DNA of 15,499 bases from Candidatus Schekmanbacteria bacterium. GTDB lineage: Bacteria; CSSED10-310; JACPHN01. A program made the position numbers and the translations under genes. The notes beneath the pieces are model-generated. The model had not been told where the DNA came from, did not search any database, and saw only the letters and a program-made list of their open reading frames with translations. Position 1 is the stretch's first letter; each line of letters starts with the position of its first letter. Of this stretch, positions 6,963 through 14,796 are shown in pieces. The stretch is from the NCBI GenBank assembly GCA_016188575.1, contig JACPHN010000073.1, positions 1 to 15,499 of the forward strand, read 5' to 3'.

Positions 6963-8132
6963 CTAATCAGGTACAGGGTCAACGTCCGATGCGGGTGCTG
7001 TGCAGGTGCGGGCGCCGTGGTCCGGGGGCGCTTCGCCGCCGGAGTCCAGGACGGCGCGATCGAAGGCCGCGAGGAACCGCGCGACGGAGAACAGCTCGGC
7101 ATGCGCTCGGCATGCGTCGACGTCAAATTGAGCGCAATCCAACCGGCGGATGGCCGTCGTCAGGGACTCCACCGTCGGCTCGGGGAAAAACAGGCCGGTC
7201 TCGCTCTCTCTTATCGTCTCCAGTGCGCCACCGCGAGCCAGCGCGATCACGGGGCGTCCGCACGCCTGAGCTTCCAACGGGACGATGCCAAAGTCCTCTT
7301 CGCCGGGAAAGACGACCGCCCGACACTGGCGATACAGGCGGCGCAGAGCGACATCGCTCTGCCAGCCGAGAAACCGCACGGTCTGCCCCGCAAGCGCCTC
7401 CAGGCGGCGGCGCAGCGGTCCCTTGCCGACAATGAGCAGCGGGCGCTGCAGGCGGTTGAAGGTCTCAATTGCGAGGCGGATTCCCTTTTGTGGCACCAAT
7501 GCCGACACCAACAGGAAATAGCCTTCACGTTGGCCGCCCGGCGAGAAGAAGTCCGTATCCACCGGCGGATGGACCACGGTGGCGCGACGCCTGTAGAAGC
7601 GCAGAATGCGCCGCGCGACATGAGCCGAAATGGCGACATAGCGGTCGACGCGATGGCTCGCGCCGACGTCCCACGCCCGCATTCCGGACAGCAGCGCGGG
7701 AAGCATACGGGCGATTCGCGGTGGCGCGATCTCAGCGAAGTACGTCGGTCCCTGATCCCACGCGTAGCGCACCGGCGTCAGGCAGTAGCAGACATGAGGC
7801 ACATCGGGAGCCACGACCGCACCGTGCGCCACGCAATGCGAAATGCTAACGACGCGGTCGAACCCCGCGAAATCCCAGCACTCCACTGCACGTTCATACA
7901 GCGGAAGATACAGGCGATAGAACCGGCGGATCGCCGGCAGGCGATTGAGGAACGATGTATGAATCGGCACGGCTTCGATCGTGGGCGCCACACTTCCGGG
8001 CTGGTGAAAGAGCGTAAAGACTTCGACCTCCCCGAGGTGTCGCACGAGGGTTTCAAGGACGCGCTCGCCGCCTCGCATTCCCGTCAACCAGTCGTGTACG
8101 ATCGCCACGCGACCGAATGCCGCGGTGCTCAT
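6963..8132 (-). CDS. GT4 glycosyltransferase, WbaZ-like
   Basis: A 389-residue GT-B fold enzyme. The N-terminus VAIVHDWLTGMRGGERVLE, the segment CYCLTPVRYAWDQ (about 115-127), the middle RVDRYVAISAHVARRI and the strand VVHPPVDTDFF are typical of the WbaZ-like mannosyltransferase group. The donor-binding E-x7-E motif is in FPGEEDFGIVPLEAQACG (E279 and E287). It probably adds a sugar, possibly mannose from GDP-mannose, to the growing lipid-linked repeat on the cytoplasmic side. The ATG overlaps the stop of the previous GT4 gene by 4 nt (ATGA, 8129-8132), so the two are translationally coupled. The last 25 or so residues are low-complexity tail. Donor and linkage are not determinable from sequence. 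Confidence 0.9.
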   Translation of the reverse strand: MSTAAFGRVAIVHDWLTGMRGGERVLETLVRHLGEVEVFTLFHQPGSVAPTIEAVPIHTSFLNRLPAIRRFYRLYLPLYERAVECWDFAGFDRVVSISHCVAHGAVVAPDVPHVCYCLTPVRYAWDQGPTYFAEIAPPRIARMLPALLSGMRAWDVGASHRVDRYVAISAHVARRILRFYRRRATVVHPPVDTDFFSPGGQREGYFLLVSALVPQKGIRLAIETFNRLQRPLLIVGKGPLRRRLEALAGQTVRFLGWQSDVALRRLYRQCRAVVFPGEEDFGIVPLEAQACGRPVIALARGGALETIRESETGLFFPEPTVESLTTAIRRLDCAQFDVDACRAHAELFSVARFLAAFDRAVLDSGGEAPPDHGARTCTAPASDVDPVPD

Positions 8133-9262
8133 GCGTGCCCCCGGGCGGACCCGTCCAGCAGCTCCTCGTAGGCCGCCAGTGTCTGGCTCACCGCATCGCT
8201 CCAGCGGAACTCTCGGGCACGCCGGATTCCCGCGGTAATCAGGTTCTGGCGCAGCTCTTCATCGGTGAGCGCGCGGGCGAGCGCCTGGGCTGCGTCATCG
8301 GTGCTGCGCGGGTCGAAGGCGAGGCCGGCGGCGCCGACAATCTCGATCAGTGCCGGGTTGCGGCCGTACACCACCGGGACGCCACACGCCATCGCCTCGA
8401 GCGGTGGCAATCCGAAACCCTCGTACAAGGAAGGAAAGATGAACGCGCGCGCGGCTCCGTATAGCGCCGGGAGCACGGCATGATCGACGTGACCCAGAAA
8501 CACGACCTTGGTGACGATCCTCAGCCTTTCGGCCTGGGCCCGCAGCGCGGTGACGCGGTCGGGTCTGCCGTGACCGGCGATTACCAGTGCGGGCAGCTCC
8601 TCCTTGAGCGTTCCCCGCAACGCCGCCAGCGCCTCGAGCGCTCGGCCTACGTTCTTGTGGGGCATGAGATTGCCGGCGAACAGGACGTACCCGGGAGTGA
8701 GCCCCAGGGCCCGCAAGGTCTCTGCCAGCGATTGCTCCGCCTGCGGTCGGAAACGCTCGGAGACGCCGTTATAGACTACACGTACACGCTCGGGCGGAAC
8801 GTCCAGATGCGCCACGAGGTCCGCTTTGGACGCTTCGGAGACGGTGAGCACGAGATCGGCTTCGCGGCTGGCAAATCGCAGCATCAGCCGAGCGTACAGG
8901 CGGCCCGCCGGCGAGAGGAACTCGGGGAACAGCAGGTGAATGATGTCGTGAATGGTCACGATTTTTCGGCATTTGCGCAGGGGCGGCAGCACGTAGTGAG
9001 GCGCGTGAAACAGGTCGAGACCTTCGCGGCGCACGAATCTGGACAGTGCCAGGAGCTCGCCCAGCGAGTAGTTGGTTGCCGACATCACCACGGTTCGCAG
9101 TGCCTGACTCTGCAGCGCGGGATCGGCGGGGTGCCGGGCCGCGATGCGAAAATCGAAGCGCGTTGCGGCCGCTTGTAAGCCCGACAGCAAGTGCCGTATG
9201 TAGGTACCGATGCCGTAGTCGTCGAGCTTGCGAGCGTCGATACCGATGCGGGGTAGCCTCAT
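8129..9262 (-). CDS. GT4 glycosyltransferase
   Basis: A 377-residue GT-B enzyme and the first gene of the polysaccharide operon. The N-terminus IGIDARKLDDYGIGTYIRHL, the segment LFHAPHYVLPP and the helix-strand region TIHDIIHLLFPEF are typical of the mannosyltransferase-B-like subgroup of GT4. VYNGVSERFRP and LFAGNLMPHKN mark the inter-domain region. The donor site is FPSLYEGFGLPPLEAMACG with E281 and E289 in the E-x7-E spacing. It likely extends the polyprenyl-linked glycan in the cytoplasm. A strong promoter lies about 70 nt upstream. The Shine-Dalgarno sequence before the ATG (9260-9262) is poor. The sugar donor is unknown. Confidence 0.9.
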   Translation of the reverse strand: MRLPRIGIDARKLDDYGIGTYIRHLLSGLQAAATRFDFRIAARHPADPALQSQALRTVVMSATNYSLGELLALSRFVRREGLDLFHAPHYVLPPLRKCRKIVTIHDIIHLLFPEFLSPAGRLYARLMLRFASREADLVLTVSEASKADLVAHLDVPPERVRVVYNGVSERFRPQAEQSLAETLRALGLTPGYVLFAGNLMPHKNVGRALEALAALRGTLKEELPALVIAGHGRPDRVTALRAQAERLRIVTKVVFLGHVDHAVLPALYGAARAFIFPSLYEGFGLPPLEAMACGVPVVYGRNPALIEIVGAAGLAFDPRSTDDAAQALARALTDEELRQNLITAGIRRAREFRWSDAVSQTLAAYEELLDGSARGHA

Positions 9263-9339
9263 TGCCGACCCAGAGACGAGATGGCGCGGTGAAAGGCGCC
9301 GGGGGATTGCACGAGTTTCCGGCGGCTCATCGATCGGGC

Positions 9340-9368
9340 AGGATAATCAGGGCGCCGGAGTCTGTCAA
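9340..9368 (-). promoter_or_regulatory. Sigma70-like promoter of polysaccharide operon
   Basis: On the minus strand a perfect TTGACA (9363-9368) is followed by a 17-base spacer and TATCCT (9340-9345, 4 of 6 bases of the consensus). It sits in the 117-base gap just after the histidine kinase stop codon (9380-9382). Transcription from about 9333 would leave a leader of roughly 70 nt before the first GT4 gene. No clear rho-independent terminator separates it from the kinase gene, so read-through is also possible. Confidence 0.65.
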
Positions 9369-9379
9369 GCAGCCGCGCG

Positions 9380-12010
9380 CTAAAAATCCACAAGTGAGAG
9401 GTCACTGTCAGGTGTCTGTCGTCCGGGCCACAAGGAATCCAGGCACAACAGCAGGTCCGGCAAGTCAAACGGCTTTCTCAATACCTGCACGAAAGGATCC
9501 GCCGAGACGTCGGCGGGGATCACCCCCGGGCTGTACCCCGTCGCAAAGATGACCGGGATATCGGGTTGCCGGGACGCACGCAGCGCGCGAAAGAGCTCGA
9601 AGCCGTCGTAGTCGGGCATGACGGCGTCGAACACCCCGGCATCGAACACGATGGCGCGGTCCTGGACAGCGGCGATCGCTTCGCGGCCATTGGCCAGGGC
9701 GACGACGTCGAACCCCGCCTCGCGCAGCGTGCGCTCGGTGAGAAGGCGAACAACGTCATCGTCCTCCACGAGCAGCACCGCAATTCGGCGCTGGTCGCGC
9801 GGAATCGGTGGCGCCGCGGGCTGCTCGGGCCGTGCCGGCGGTTCTCCGACGAGCGGCAGGTAGACGTCGGCAACGGTGCCCTTACCTGCCTCACTGGAGA
9901 GCTCGAGGGCACCGCCATGCTGTTCGATCAGCCCCAGCGCTGTAGGTAGGCCAAGGCCGGTGCCGCTGCCTACAGGCTTGGTCGTGAAGAATGGGTCGAG
10001 CGCCCGCTGTAGTACCTCCGGCGGCATTCCAGTCCCACTGTCCACCAGACGAAGCCGAACGTATTCGCGGCCCGGGGTCAGTCGCACGTGCGCGGGAAGC
10101 TCGCCTACTTGTTCCCGGCGCAGGCGCGACACCGTCAGGCGCAGCGCTCCGCCCTGAGGCATCGCGTCGCGAGCATTGATGGCGAGATTGAACAGGATCT
10201 GCTGAAGCTGCCCGGAGTCGGCCTCGACTACTCCCAGGTCATTACCCTCTTCCAGACCCATCGCCACGTCAGCTTCCAGCAAGCGCTCGAGGAGTGACCA
10301 GATCTCTCGGATGGTCGGGCCGACTTCCAGGCGTCGCATTGACATTTCCTGCTGCCGCCCCAGCGCCAGGATCTTGCGAGTGAGATCGGCGGCGCCAGCC
10401 ACCGACTTGAGGACAAGGCCGAGATCCTCCGAGGCGCGAGATCCCGCCGGCACGTCTCGAAGCGCGAATTTGGTGAGACCGAGAATGGCTTGGAGGCTAT
10501 TGTTGAACTCGTGAGCGATACCGGCTGCCAGCGTGCCAATCGCTTCGAGCTTCTGCGCCTGGTGAAGGTGATGTTCCAGACGCGTGCGCTCGGAAATGTC
10601 GCGAATCATGGCGACGACGCGCGGCTGCGCCTCTGCGTCTGGCACGACCAGCGTCAGGGCGACCTCCAGTGCGCGCTCGCCCTGCTCGCAGCTCTGGCAG
10701 GCGGCCGGCACGCGCACGCTCGGCACCGCGGCGATGCGTTCGCGCACGATGCTCCAGTCGAGGTCCGCGGCGGAAGCCCGGAAAATGTCGGCCAGATTCT
10801 GACCGACCAGATCGCTGACCTCGAGTCCGACCATCGCGGCCGCCGTACGGTTGCTATCCTCGATCCGGCCGCTGGCGTGGTCAAGCACCAGGATGCCGTC
10901 GGTAGCGCGGTCCAGCAGCGCCTTGAACTCCTGGAGATTGGCGTGCGCCACGCGAAGCTCGCGCTCGGCAGTGCCGCGAACCGCTATTTCCTTGCGCAAC
11001 TCCTCGCCCGCCTTGCTCAGGTCGCGTTCGCGCTGCCGTCGCTCCGTGACGTCGGAGATGGTAACGATGACGCCCACAATCGAGTGGCCGAGATCCAGGT
11101 CGCGCTGTACCCTGATTTCGAGCTCACGCGTCTGGCCGCGAATCGGGACCTCGCGCTCGACCGACCGAGACGTCTCGTTGCTCGCCGCGAGCGCCGCGAT
11201 ATCCTGTTGTAGCCAGCGCACCGCCGCCGCTACCGCGGCGAGACGATCGCCGCAATCAGCCGCCGGCGGGCGCGCGTCGCCGAGTAGCTCCGTGGCCGCG
11301 CGATTGGCGGCCACGAGCTGTCCATCGAGGGAAAACACGAGCACCGGCGTGATCAGGCTCTCAAAGATGGCAACGTAACGATTTCTTTCGCTTGTGTGCT
11401 CGCGATTGAGGCGGGCCAGCTCGTGAATTTGCTCTTCGGCGCTGCTCCCCGCCCATTCGGTGGCGAATGCGATCTCCACGCGGTCAAAGAAGCGCTCGGC
11501 AAGCTCCTTGGCAGCGGCGCAGCCGGCCAGTACGGGATCCGCGAAGACAACGTCGCGATACGCTTCCCGGTAGAGCTTGATGAGACCCAGAAACATCGAC
11601 AGAGTGACGCCGCAACCGCGATGCAGGCGCGCCTCCCGAATGCCAAGCTCGGCACCGGCGTCGCCGGCATGGCGCTCATCGGGGCCGAGCGCCGGAATCG
11701 CATGCGTGGCTAGCACCGCGTCCGCGAGTCCCTGGACAGCCTGTCGCCAGTCCTCCGGCAGGGTCGACAGATATTGCGCATAGCCGTGGCGGTGAGCCAG
11801 GGCCAGGACCTTTTGCAGGATCGCATCCCGATTCTCCCGCACGACCGCGTGCAGGCGACTTAGCTCCGCGGAAGAGAGCTCTGGCCGCGCCTCGCCTCCG
11901 GGCGTGCTCGGGCTCGCGAGACCGCGCGGCGGCGGGTCGCTGGCGCTTGGGGGAGGTTCCAAGGGCCCCATGGGGGCGGCCCCCGGAGGTGGCTCGGGCG
12001 CGGCGGTCAT
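9380..12010 (-). CDS. Soluble hybrid histidine kinase
   Basis: An 876-residue protein with no membrane segment, so probably a cytosolic sensor. A Pro-rich start (1-40) leads to an all-helical region (about 45-190, with TLSMFLGLIKLYREAYRDVV) that resembles sensor N-termini such as the RsbRD type. Then come a PAS-like domain (about 205-325), a second one (about 360-475, FKALLDRATDGILVLD), the phosphoacceptor H-box GTLAAGIAHEFNNSLQAILG (H500), N-box NLAINARDAM, G1 DSGTGMP and F/G2 PFFTTKPVGSGTGLGL. A C-terminal receiver (about 742-860) has acidic VEDDD, D795 in FDAVMP and K846 in RKPFDL. The kinase core is of the PAS-linked, NtrB-like kind. The ATG (12008-12010) overlaps the response regulator stop by 4 nt; the longer open frame to 12280 lies inside that gene and is rejected. 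The signal is unknown. The position suggests control of the adjacent glycan operon, as inference. Confidence 0.93.
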   Translation of the reverse strand: MTAAPEPPPGAAPMGPLEPPPSASDPPPRGLASPSTPGGEARPELSSAELSRLHAVVRENRDAILQKVLALAHRHGYAQYLSTLPEDWRQAVQGLADAVLATHAIPALGPDERHAGDAGAELGIREARLHRGCGVTLSMFLGLIKLYREAYRDVVFADPVLAGCAAAKELAERFFDRVEIAFATEWAGSSAEEQIHELARLNREHTSERNRYVAIFESLITPVLVFSLDGQLVAANRAATELLGDARPPAADCGDRLAAVAAAVRWLQQDIAALAASNETSRSVEREVPIRGQTRELEIRVQRDLDLGHSIVGVIVTISDVTERRQRERDLSKAGEELRKEIAVRGTAERELRVAHANLQEFKALLDRATDGILVLDHASGRIEDSNRTAAAMVGLEVSDLVGQNLADIFRASAADLDWSIVRERIAAVPSVRVPAACQSCEQGERALEVALTLVVPDAEAQPRVVAMIRDISERTRLEHHLHQAQKLEAIGTLAAGIAHEFNNSLQAILGLTKFALRDVPAGSRASEDLGLVLKSVAGAADLTRKILALGRQQEMSMRRLEVGPTIREIWSLLERLLEADVAMGLEEGNDLGVVEADSGQLQQILFNLAINARDAMPQGGALRLTVSRLRREQVGELPAHVRLTPGREYVRLRLVDSGTGMPPEVLQRALDPFFTTKPVGSGTGLGLPTALGLIEQHGGALELSSEAGKGTVADVYLPLVGEPPARPEQPAAPPIPRDQRRIAVLLVEDDDVVRLLTERTLREAGFDVVALANGREAIAAVQDRAIVFDAGVFDAVMPDYDGFELFRALRASRQPDIPVIFATGYSPGVIPADVSADPFVQVLRKPFDLPDLLLCLDSLWPGRQTPDSDLSLVDF

Positions 12011-13758
12011 GATTGCCCGGAAGGAGCCAGGAGGGCTTGCTCCAGGTTGCGGAATGGGCCGGGTAACGCCACGGTCAGATGGCAATGGTCGGAAAAAGTC
12101 GGAACGAATTTGGGAGCGCAGACGACGACCAGGCGCGCTACGGCTGCGCGCAACCGTGGCGGCACCAAGCGCGGCGCAGGGTCCCCGGAAAACAGCGTAT
12201 TCACGATCCCAATCTGTCCCGGCTCGATTTCGCCGTGAGCCTCGGCGTCCGCCCAGGAAATGACGGTGACGCCGGCGCACTCGACCGCTGCCCGCACGTA
12301 ATCGAAAGCAGACCCGACCGTGTTGAAATAGAGGACGCAGGAGGCAAAGTTAGAGGTGATGCGGCCGGAAGCGTCGGTGGGGTCTCCGGAAGGAGGCACG
12401 ATCGCCGCGAGCTCGTGCAGTCGCCGCTGTACACTTGCCAGAACACTGGCGGGGTCGACCACGACGCCCTCGATGAGGCTGGCATCGGGAAAATACACGG
12501 AGTCCCAGGGCTGCCACTTGCCTACCGCCAGTCGCCCTATGGCGATGGCGGCGAGCAGTGCCTGGATTCGGGCGCGCAGGTTGCGATCCAGGGTGCGCAG
12601 AAATGACGTGGGGCGTCCCAAGAAGCGCAGCGGCTGAAACATCTCCGAGGGCATTCGCCACAGCTCCAGGAGATCGGCCATTACCTCGAAATGCGGATGC
12701 GGAAATACCTCGGATTCCAGTCGCAACAGCGACACATTCTGGTCCTGGCACTGCTGCATCATTTGCCGGTAGTGATCCGGGTAGAGCGAAGCGAGGACGA
12801 GCCGGCCGCCGAGATGGGTCAAACCAGTCAGGTAGACGCTGTCGTCCACGGGGGACTCAGGGCCGCGGTGGTGGTTCCAGATCTCCTCGATGGCGAGGCC
12901 TGCGGCGAGGCTGCGGCGAAAGATGAGCTCGGTATCCAGCCAGCGCAGCGTGCGCACCGTGGGGACGAACAAGGCGCCGACGGCCAGCGCCACATCGGCA
13001 ATCCGCCGGCTGCCGAGGCGGACGACGGCCTCCTCCATGTCGGTAATGGGAGTGGCCTTGCCGCCGAGCAGCGCCGAGTTGGCGACGCGCAACAACTGCA
13101 CCGCGAGCGCCTCGTCCGTCCTCGCGAGCGCGGCGATCTCCCGCGCCGTGGTGGTTGGCGAGGAGGCCGTGCGATAAACTTCGCGAGCGACGTCCGAGAT
13201 GGGGCGGAGCAGCGCCAAGGAACGCAGCTTCTCGGTCAGTTCTTCTCTGCTGATCCTGGCAGGCCCCGCGGGTGCAGTGGGCGTAGTGGGCGCTACCGGT
13301 GCCGCCGGCTGTTGCGCCGGCTGCCCCAGCACCTCGGCGCGCTCGGTCTTGCCGTACCGCTCGTAGAGCGCCGCCACCTTGGCGCCAAAGAGGTCGTAGT
13401 CCACCGGCTTCACCACGACGTCCGTGACGCCGCGTTGGAGCAGGTCGACGATCAGGCGCTTCTCCGCGACACCCGTCAGCACCACAATCATGGGCGGCTG
13501 GGGGAGCTGCAGGATGCGGAGAATGAAAGCGTGGCCGTGAAGCCGGGGCATGCGCAAGTCGGTGACGACCACCTCGTACGGTCGCTGCTGCAACGCGTCA
13601 AAGCCGACTTTTCCGTCCTCGGCTTCGTCGCAAGAGAAGCCGGATTCGGATAGAGCCCGAGCGGTCAGGCGGCGCACAATCGGCTCGTCCTCTACGATCA
13701 GTGCGCGCGGCAGCGCTTTCCCGCTGCCATTGTCAGTGGCGCTGGGGTCAGGAGACAA
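12007..13758 (-). CDS. Response regulator with HDOD domain
   Basis: A 583-residue protein. The receiver (about 17-135) has acidic VEDE, phosphoacceptor D67 in VVVTDLRMPRLHG, T95 and K117 in VVVKPVD. A Pro/Ala/Thr linker (about 145-167) leads to an HDOD domain (about 168-390), with LLRPISDVAREV, LLRVANSALLGG, EEAVVRLGSRRIADVA and THLGGRLVLASLYP. HDOD domains are HD-like signalling modules usually without phosphohydrolase activity. The C-terminal region (about 470-577) has alternating strands and helices ending in LTVALPGPFRNLEQAL, like the end of a receiver, but lacks the aspartate and lysine. The start is a TTG (13756-13758) with GAGG about 10 nt upstream. It probably forms one two-component unit with the overlapping kinase. 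It has no DNA-binding domain, so its output is likely by protein contacts. Confidence 0.92.
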   Translation of the reverse strand: MSPDPSATDNGSGKALPRALIVEDEPIVRRLTARALSESGFSCDEAEDGKVGFDALQQRPYEVVVTDLRMPRLHGHAFILRILQLPQPPMIVVLTGVAEKRLIVDLLQRGVTDVVVKPVDYDLFGAKVAALYERYGKTERAEVLGQPAQQPAAPVAPTTPTAPAGPARISREELTEKLRSLALLRPISDVAREVYRTASSPTTTAREIAALARTDEALAVQLLRVANSALLGGKATPITDMEEAVVRLGSRRIADVALAVGALFVPTVRTLRWLDTELIFRRSLAAGLAIEEIWNHHRGPESPVDDSVYLTGLTHLGGRLVLASLYPDHYRQMMQQCQDQNVSLLRLESEVFPHPHFEVMADLLELWRMPSEMFQPLRFLGRPTSFLRTLDRNLRARIQALLAAIAIGRLAVGKWQPWDSVYFPDASLIEGVVVDPASVLASVQRRLHELAAIVPPSGDPTDASGRITSNFASCVLYFNTVGSAFDYVRAAVECAGVTVISWADAEAHGEIEPGQIGIVNTLFSGDPAPRLVPPRLRAAVARLVVVCAPKFVPTFSDHCHLTVALPGPFRNLEQALLAPSGQS

Positions 13759-13822
13759 GAGCGTCGATCCTCGGAATGGGTAGTCGCCAAGCGACCTCGA
13801 TCACGCGTCGCCAACCCCCATG

Positions 13823-13851
13823 ATAGTACAAGCAAGCTTGCGGCATGGCAA
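13823..13851 (-). promoter_or_regulatory. Candidate promoter of response regulator-kinase operon
   Basis: On the minus strand TTGCCA (13846-13851, 5 of 6), a 17-base spacer and TACTAT (13823-13828, 4 of 6) would start transcription near 13816, about 58 nt before the TTG start codon. The spacer contains a perfect 10-bp palindrome, GCAAGCTTGC (13832-13841), where a dimeric repressor could block RNA polymerase; that role is inference. Confidence 0.45.
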
Positions 13852-14118
13852 TGTCGCGAATTCGACGCAGATCGCCCGCCTGGTCATCAATTCGTCAGCC
13901 GCTCCGAAACCTCGCCCTTCAGGGCGGAGTCGCCGCGGAACCGGCCTGAAACGCGTGAGTGATATTGTTGTCCGGGAACAAGATCGTGCCGCGATTTCCC
14001 CTGTTCGTGAGCGATCTCCCCGGGGCATAGGGGAGAAAATTGATGGCGTCACCATGCAGCCTGACGTAAGGACGCTATTCGCAACAACCTGAGCTCCTCA
14101 GGTTGGGCAGTCGAGAGA

Positions 14119-14145
14119 ACCGCGGAGCTCGCCGAGGCCGCGGAG
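14119..14145 (+). repeat. Left 9-nt-module inverted repeat of GxxExxY cassette
   Basis: Three 9-nt modules in a row: ACCGCGGAG, CTCGCCGAG and GCCGCGGAG. It is the inverted counterpart of 14553-14579 and lies 4 nt beyond the stop codon of the pseudogene. Identity with the right copy is 22 of 27 by hand alignment, with the outer module perfect. Confidence 0.75.
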
Positions 14146-14149
14146 ATCC

Positions 14150-14541
14150 CTACGTCGATTCGTCCAGCCCGAGGACCATGCGCTTGATCCCGGCCTTGAG
14201 AAGAGGGACATGGAAGTTGCTGATGAGGCCGACCTTCGCGCTCGACAGCTTGAGATAGGACAGAAGCCGGGGCTCGTGCACGGGTTCGATTCGCGTCACC
14301 GCCTTCGCTTCCACGACCACCAACCGCTCCACCCAGAGGTCAAGACGATAGCCACAATCCAGATACAGGTGTCGATACCTGAGGGGCAGCGGGGTACCTG
14401 CCGCTCAACCCGAGCACCTGAGTCAGCGATCTCGAAGGCAAGACAGGCTTGGTACGCCGACTCCAAGAGGCTCGGGCCGAGCTCGCGGTGAACCTGAATA
14501 GCAGCTCCAATGATGCGTTCGGTAAGCTCATCGACCTCTAT
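14150..14541 (-). pseudogene. Decayed GxxExxY-family gene
   Basis: The minus strand encodes a recognisable GxxExxY-family protein (PD-(D/E)XK-nuclease-like, role unclear). It begins EVDELTERIIGAAIQVHREL, continues GPSLLESAYQACLAFEIAD (the family signature) and, in a shifted frame, QVPLPLRYRHLYLDCGYRLD, VVVEAKAV (the acidic ExK motif) and LISNFHVPLLKAG, to a TAG at 14150-14152. Two defects are seen. The expected start codon before EVDELTE is ATA (14539-14541), with a TGA five codons upstream and no nearby ATG, GTG or TTG in frame. Near the CCCC run after QV (about 14391-14397) the frame shifts by +2 (or -1), so the unshifted frame reaches a TGA about 30 codons later. With both repairs the protein would be about 130 residues, normal for the family. 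Sequencing error could explain the frameshift. Confidence 0.85.
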
Positions 14542-14552
14542 TTGCGCGCCGC

Positions 14553-14579
14553 CTCAGCGTTCTCGGCGTTCTCCGCGGT
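14553..14579 (-). repeat. Right 9-nt-module inverted repeat of GxxExxY cassette
   Basis: Read on the minus strand: ACCGCGGAG, AACGCCGAG, AACGCTGAG, three 9-nt modules ending 11 nt before the ATA where the pseudogene should start. It is inverted relative to 14119-14145. The last module supplies the TGA that closes the frame upstream of the gene. Confidence 0.75.
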
Positions 14580-14796
14580 TGCCTACGGCGAAGCGGACAA
14601 ATGTTCACGTTATTATGCATAGACTCCTGGTATCACTCACACGTTCAAGGCCGGCATCATTATTGGTCGAGATCCCGGACGGATGAGGGTCGGCGGAGCT
14701 CGCCGGGTGGCATGGTCGCGGCGGTCGCGCGGGACGGGAGCGCCAGTGTGCGGCAGATAGGCGAGGCGGACGACGCGCGTTCCGCGGCGCCGCGGT

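Larger units (their letters stand above)
13759..14149. other. Intergenic stretch upstream of two-component operon
   Basis: About 390 bases with no convincing gene; the plus-strand frame open from 13820 has no ribosome-binding site or recognisable domain. It holds the candidate promoter at 13823-13851 and several hairpins: CGCCC-TTCA-GGGCG at 13913-13926, TCTCCCC/GGGGAGA at 14015-14036 with an 8-nt loop, and AACCTGAG-CTC-CTCAGGTT at 14086-14104. None has a T-tract in the direction that would make it a standard terminator. The left inverted repeat of the GxxExxY cassette lies at 14119-14145. Confidence 0.6.

Noticed and set aside
6908-7126. Longer N-terminus for the sugar transferase
   Set aside because: It overlaps the GT4 gene and is Pro/Ser/Arg-rich shadow sequence. 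[10 protein letters not shown] at 6907 is a normal family start.
12011-12280. Longer N-terminus for the hybrid kinase
   Set aside because: The extension lies wholly inside the response regulator gene; the ATG overlapping its stop is the natural start.
13913-13926. IS200/IS605-type right-end hairpin or omega-RNA relic
   Set aside because: The CGCCC-TTCA-GGGCG hairpin resembles such ends, but only 5 bp pair and no tnpA or tnpB remnant is visible nearby.
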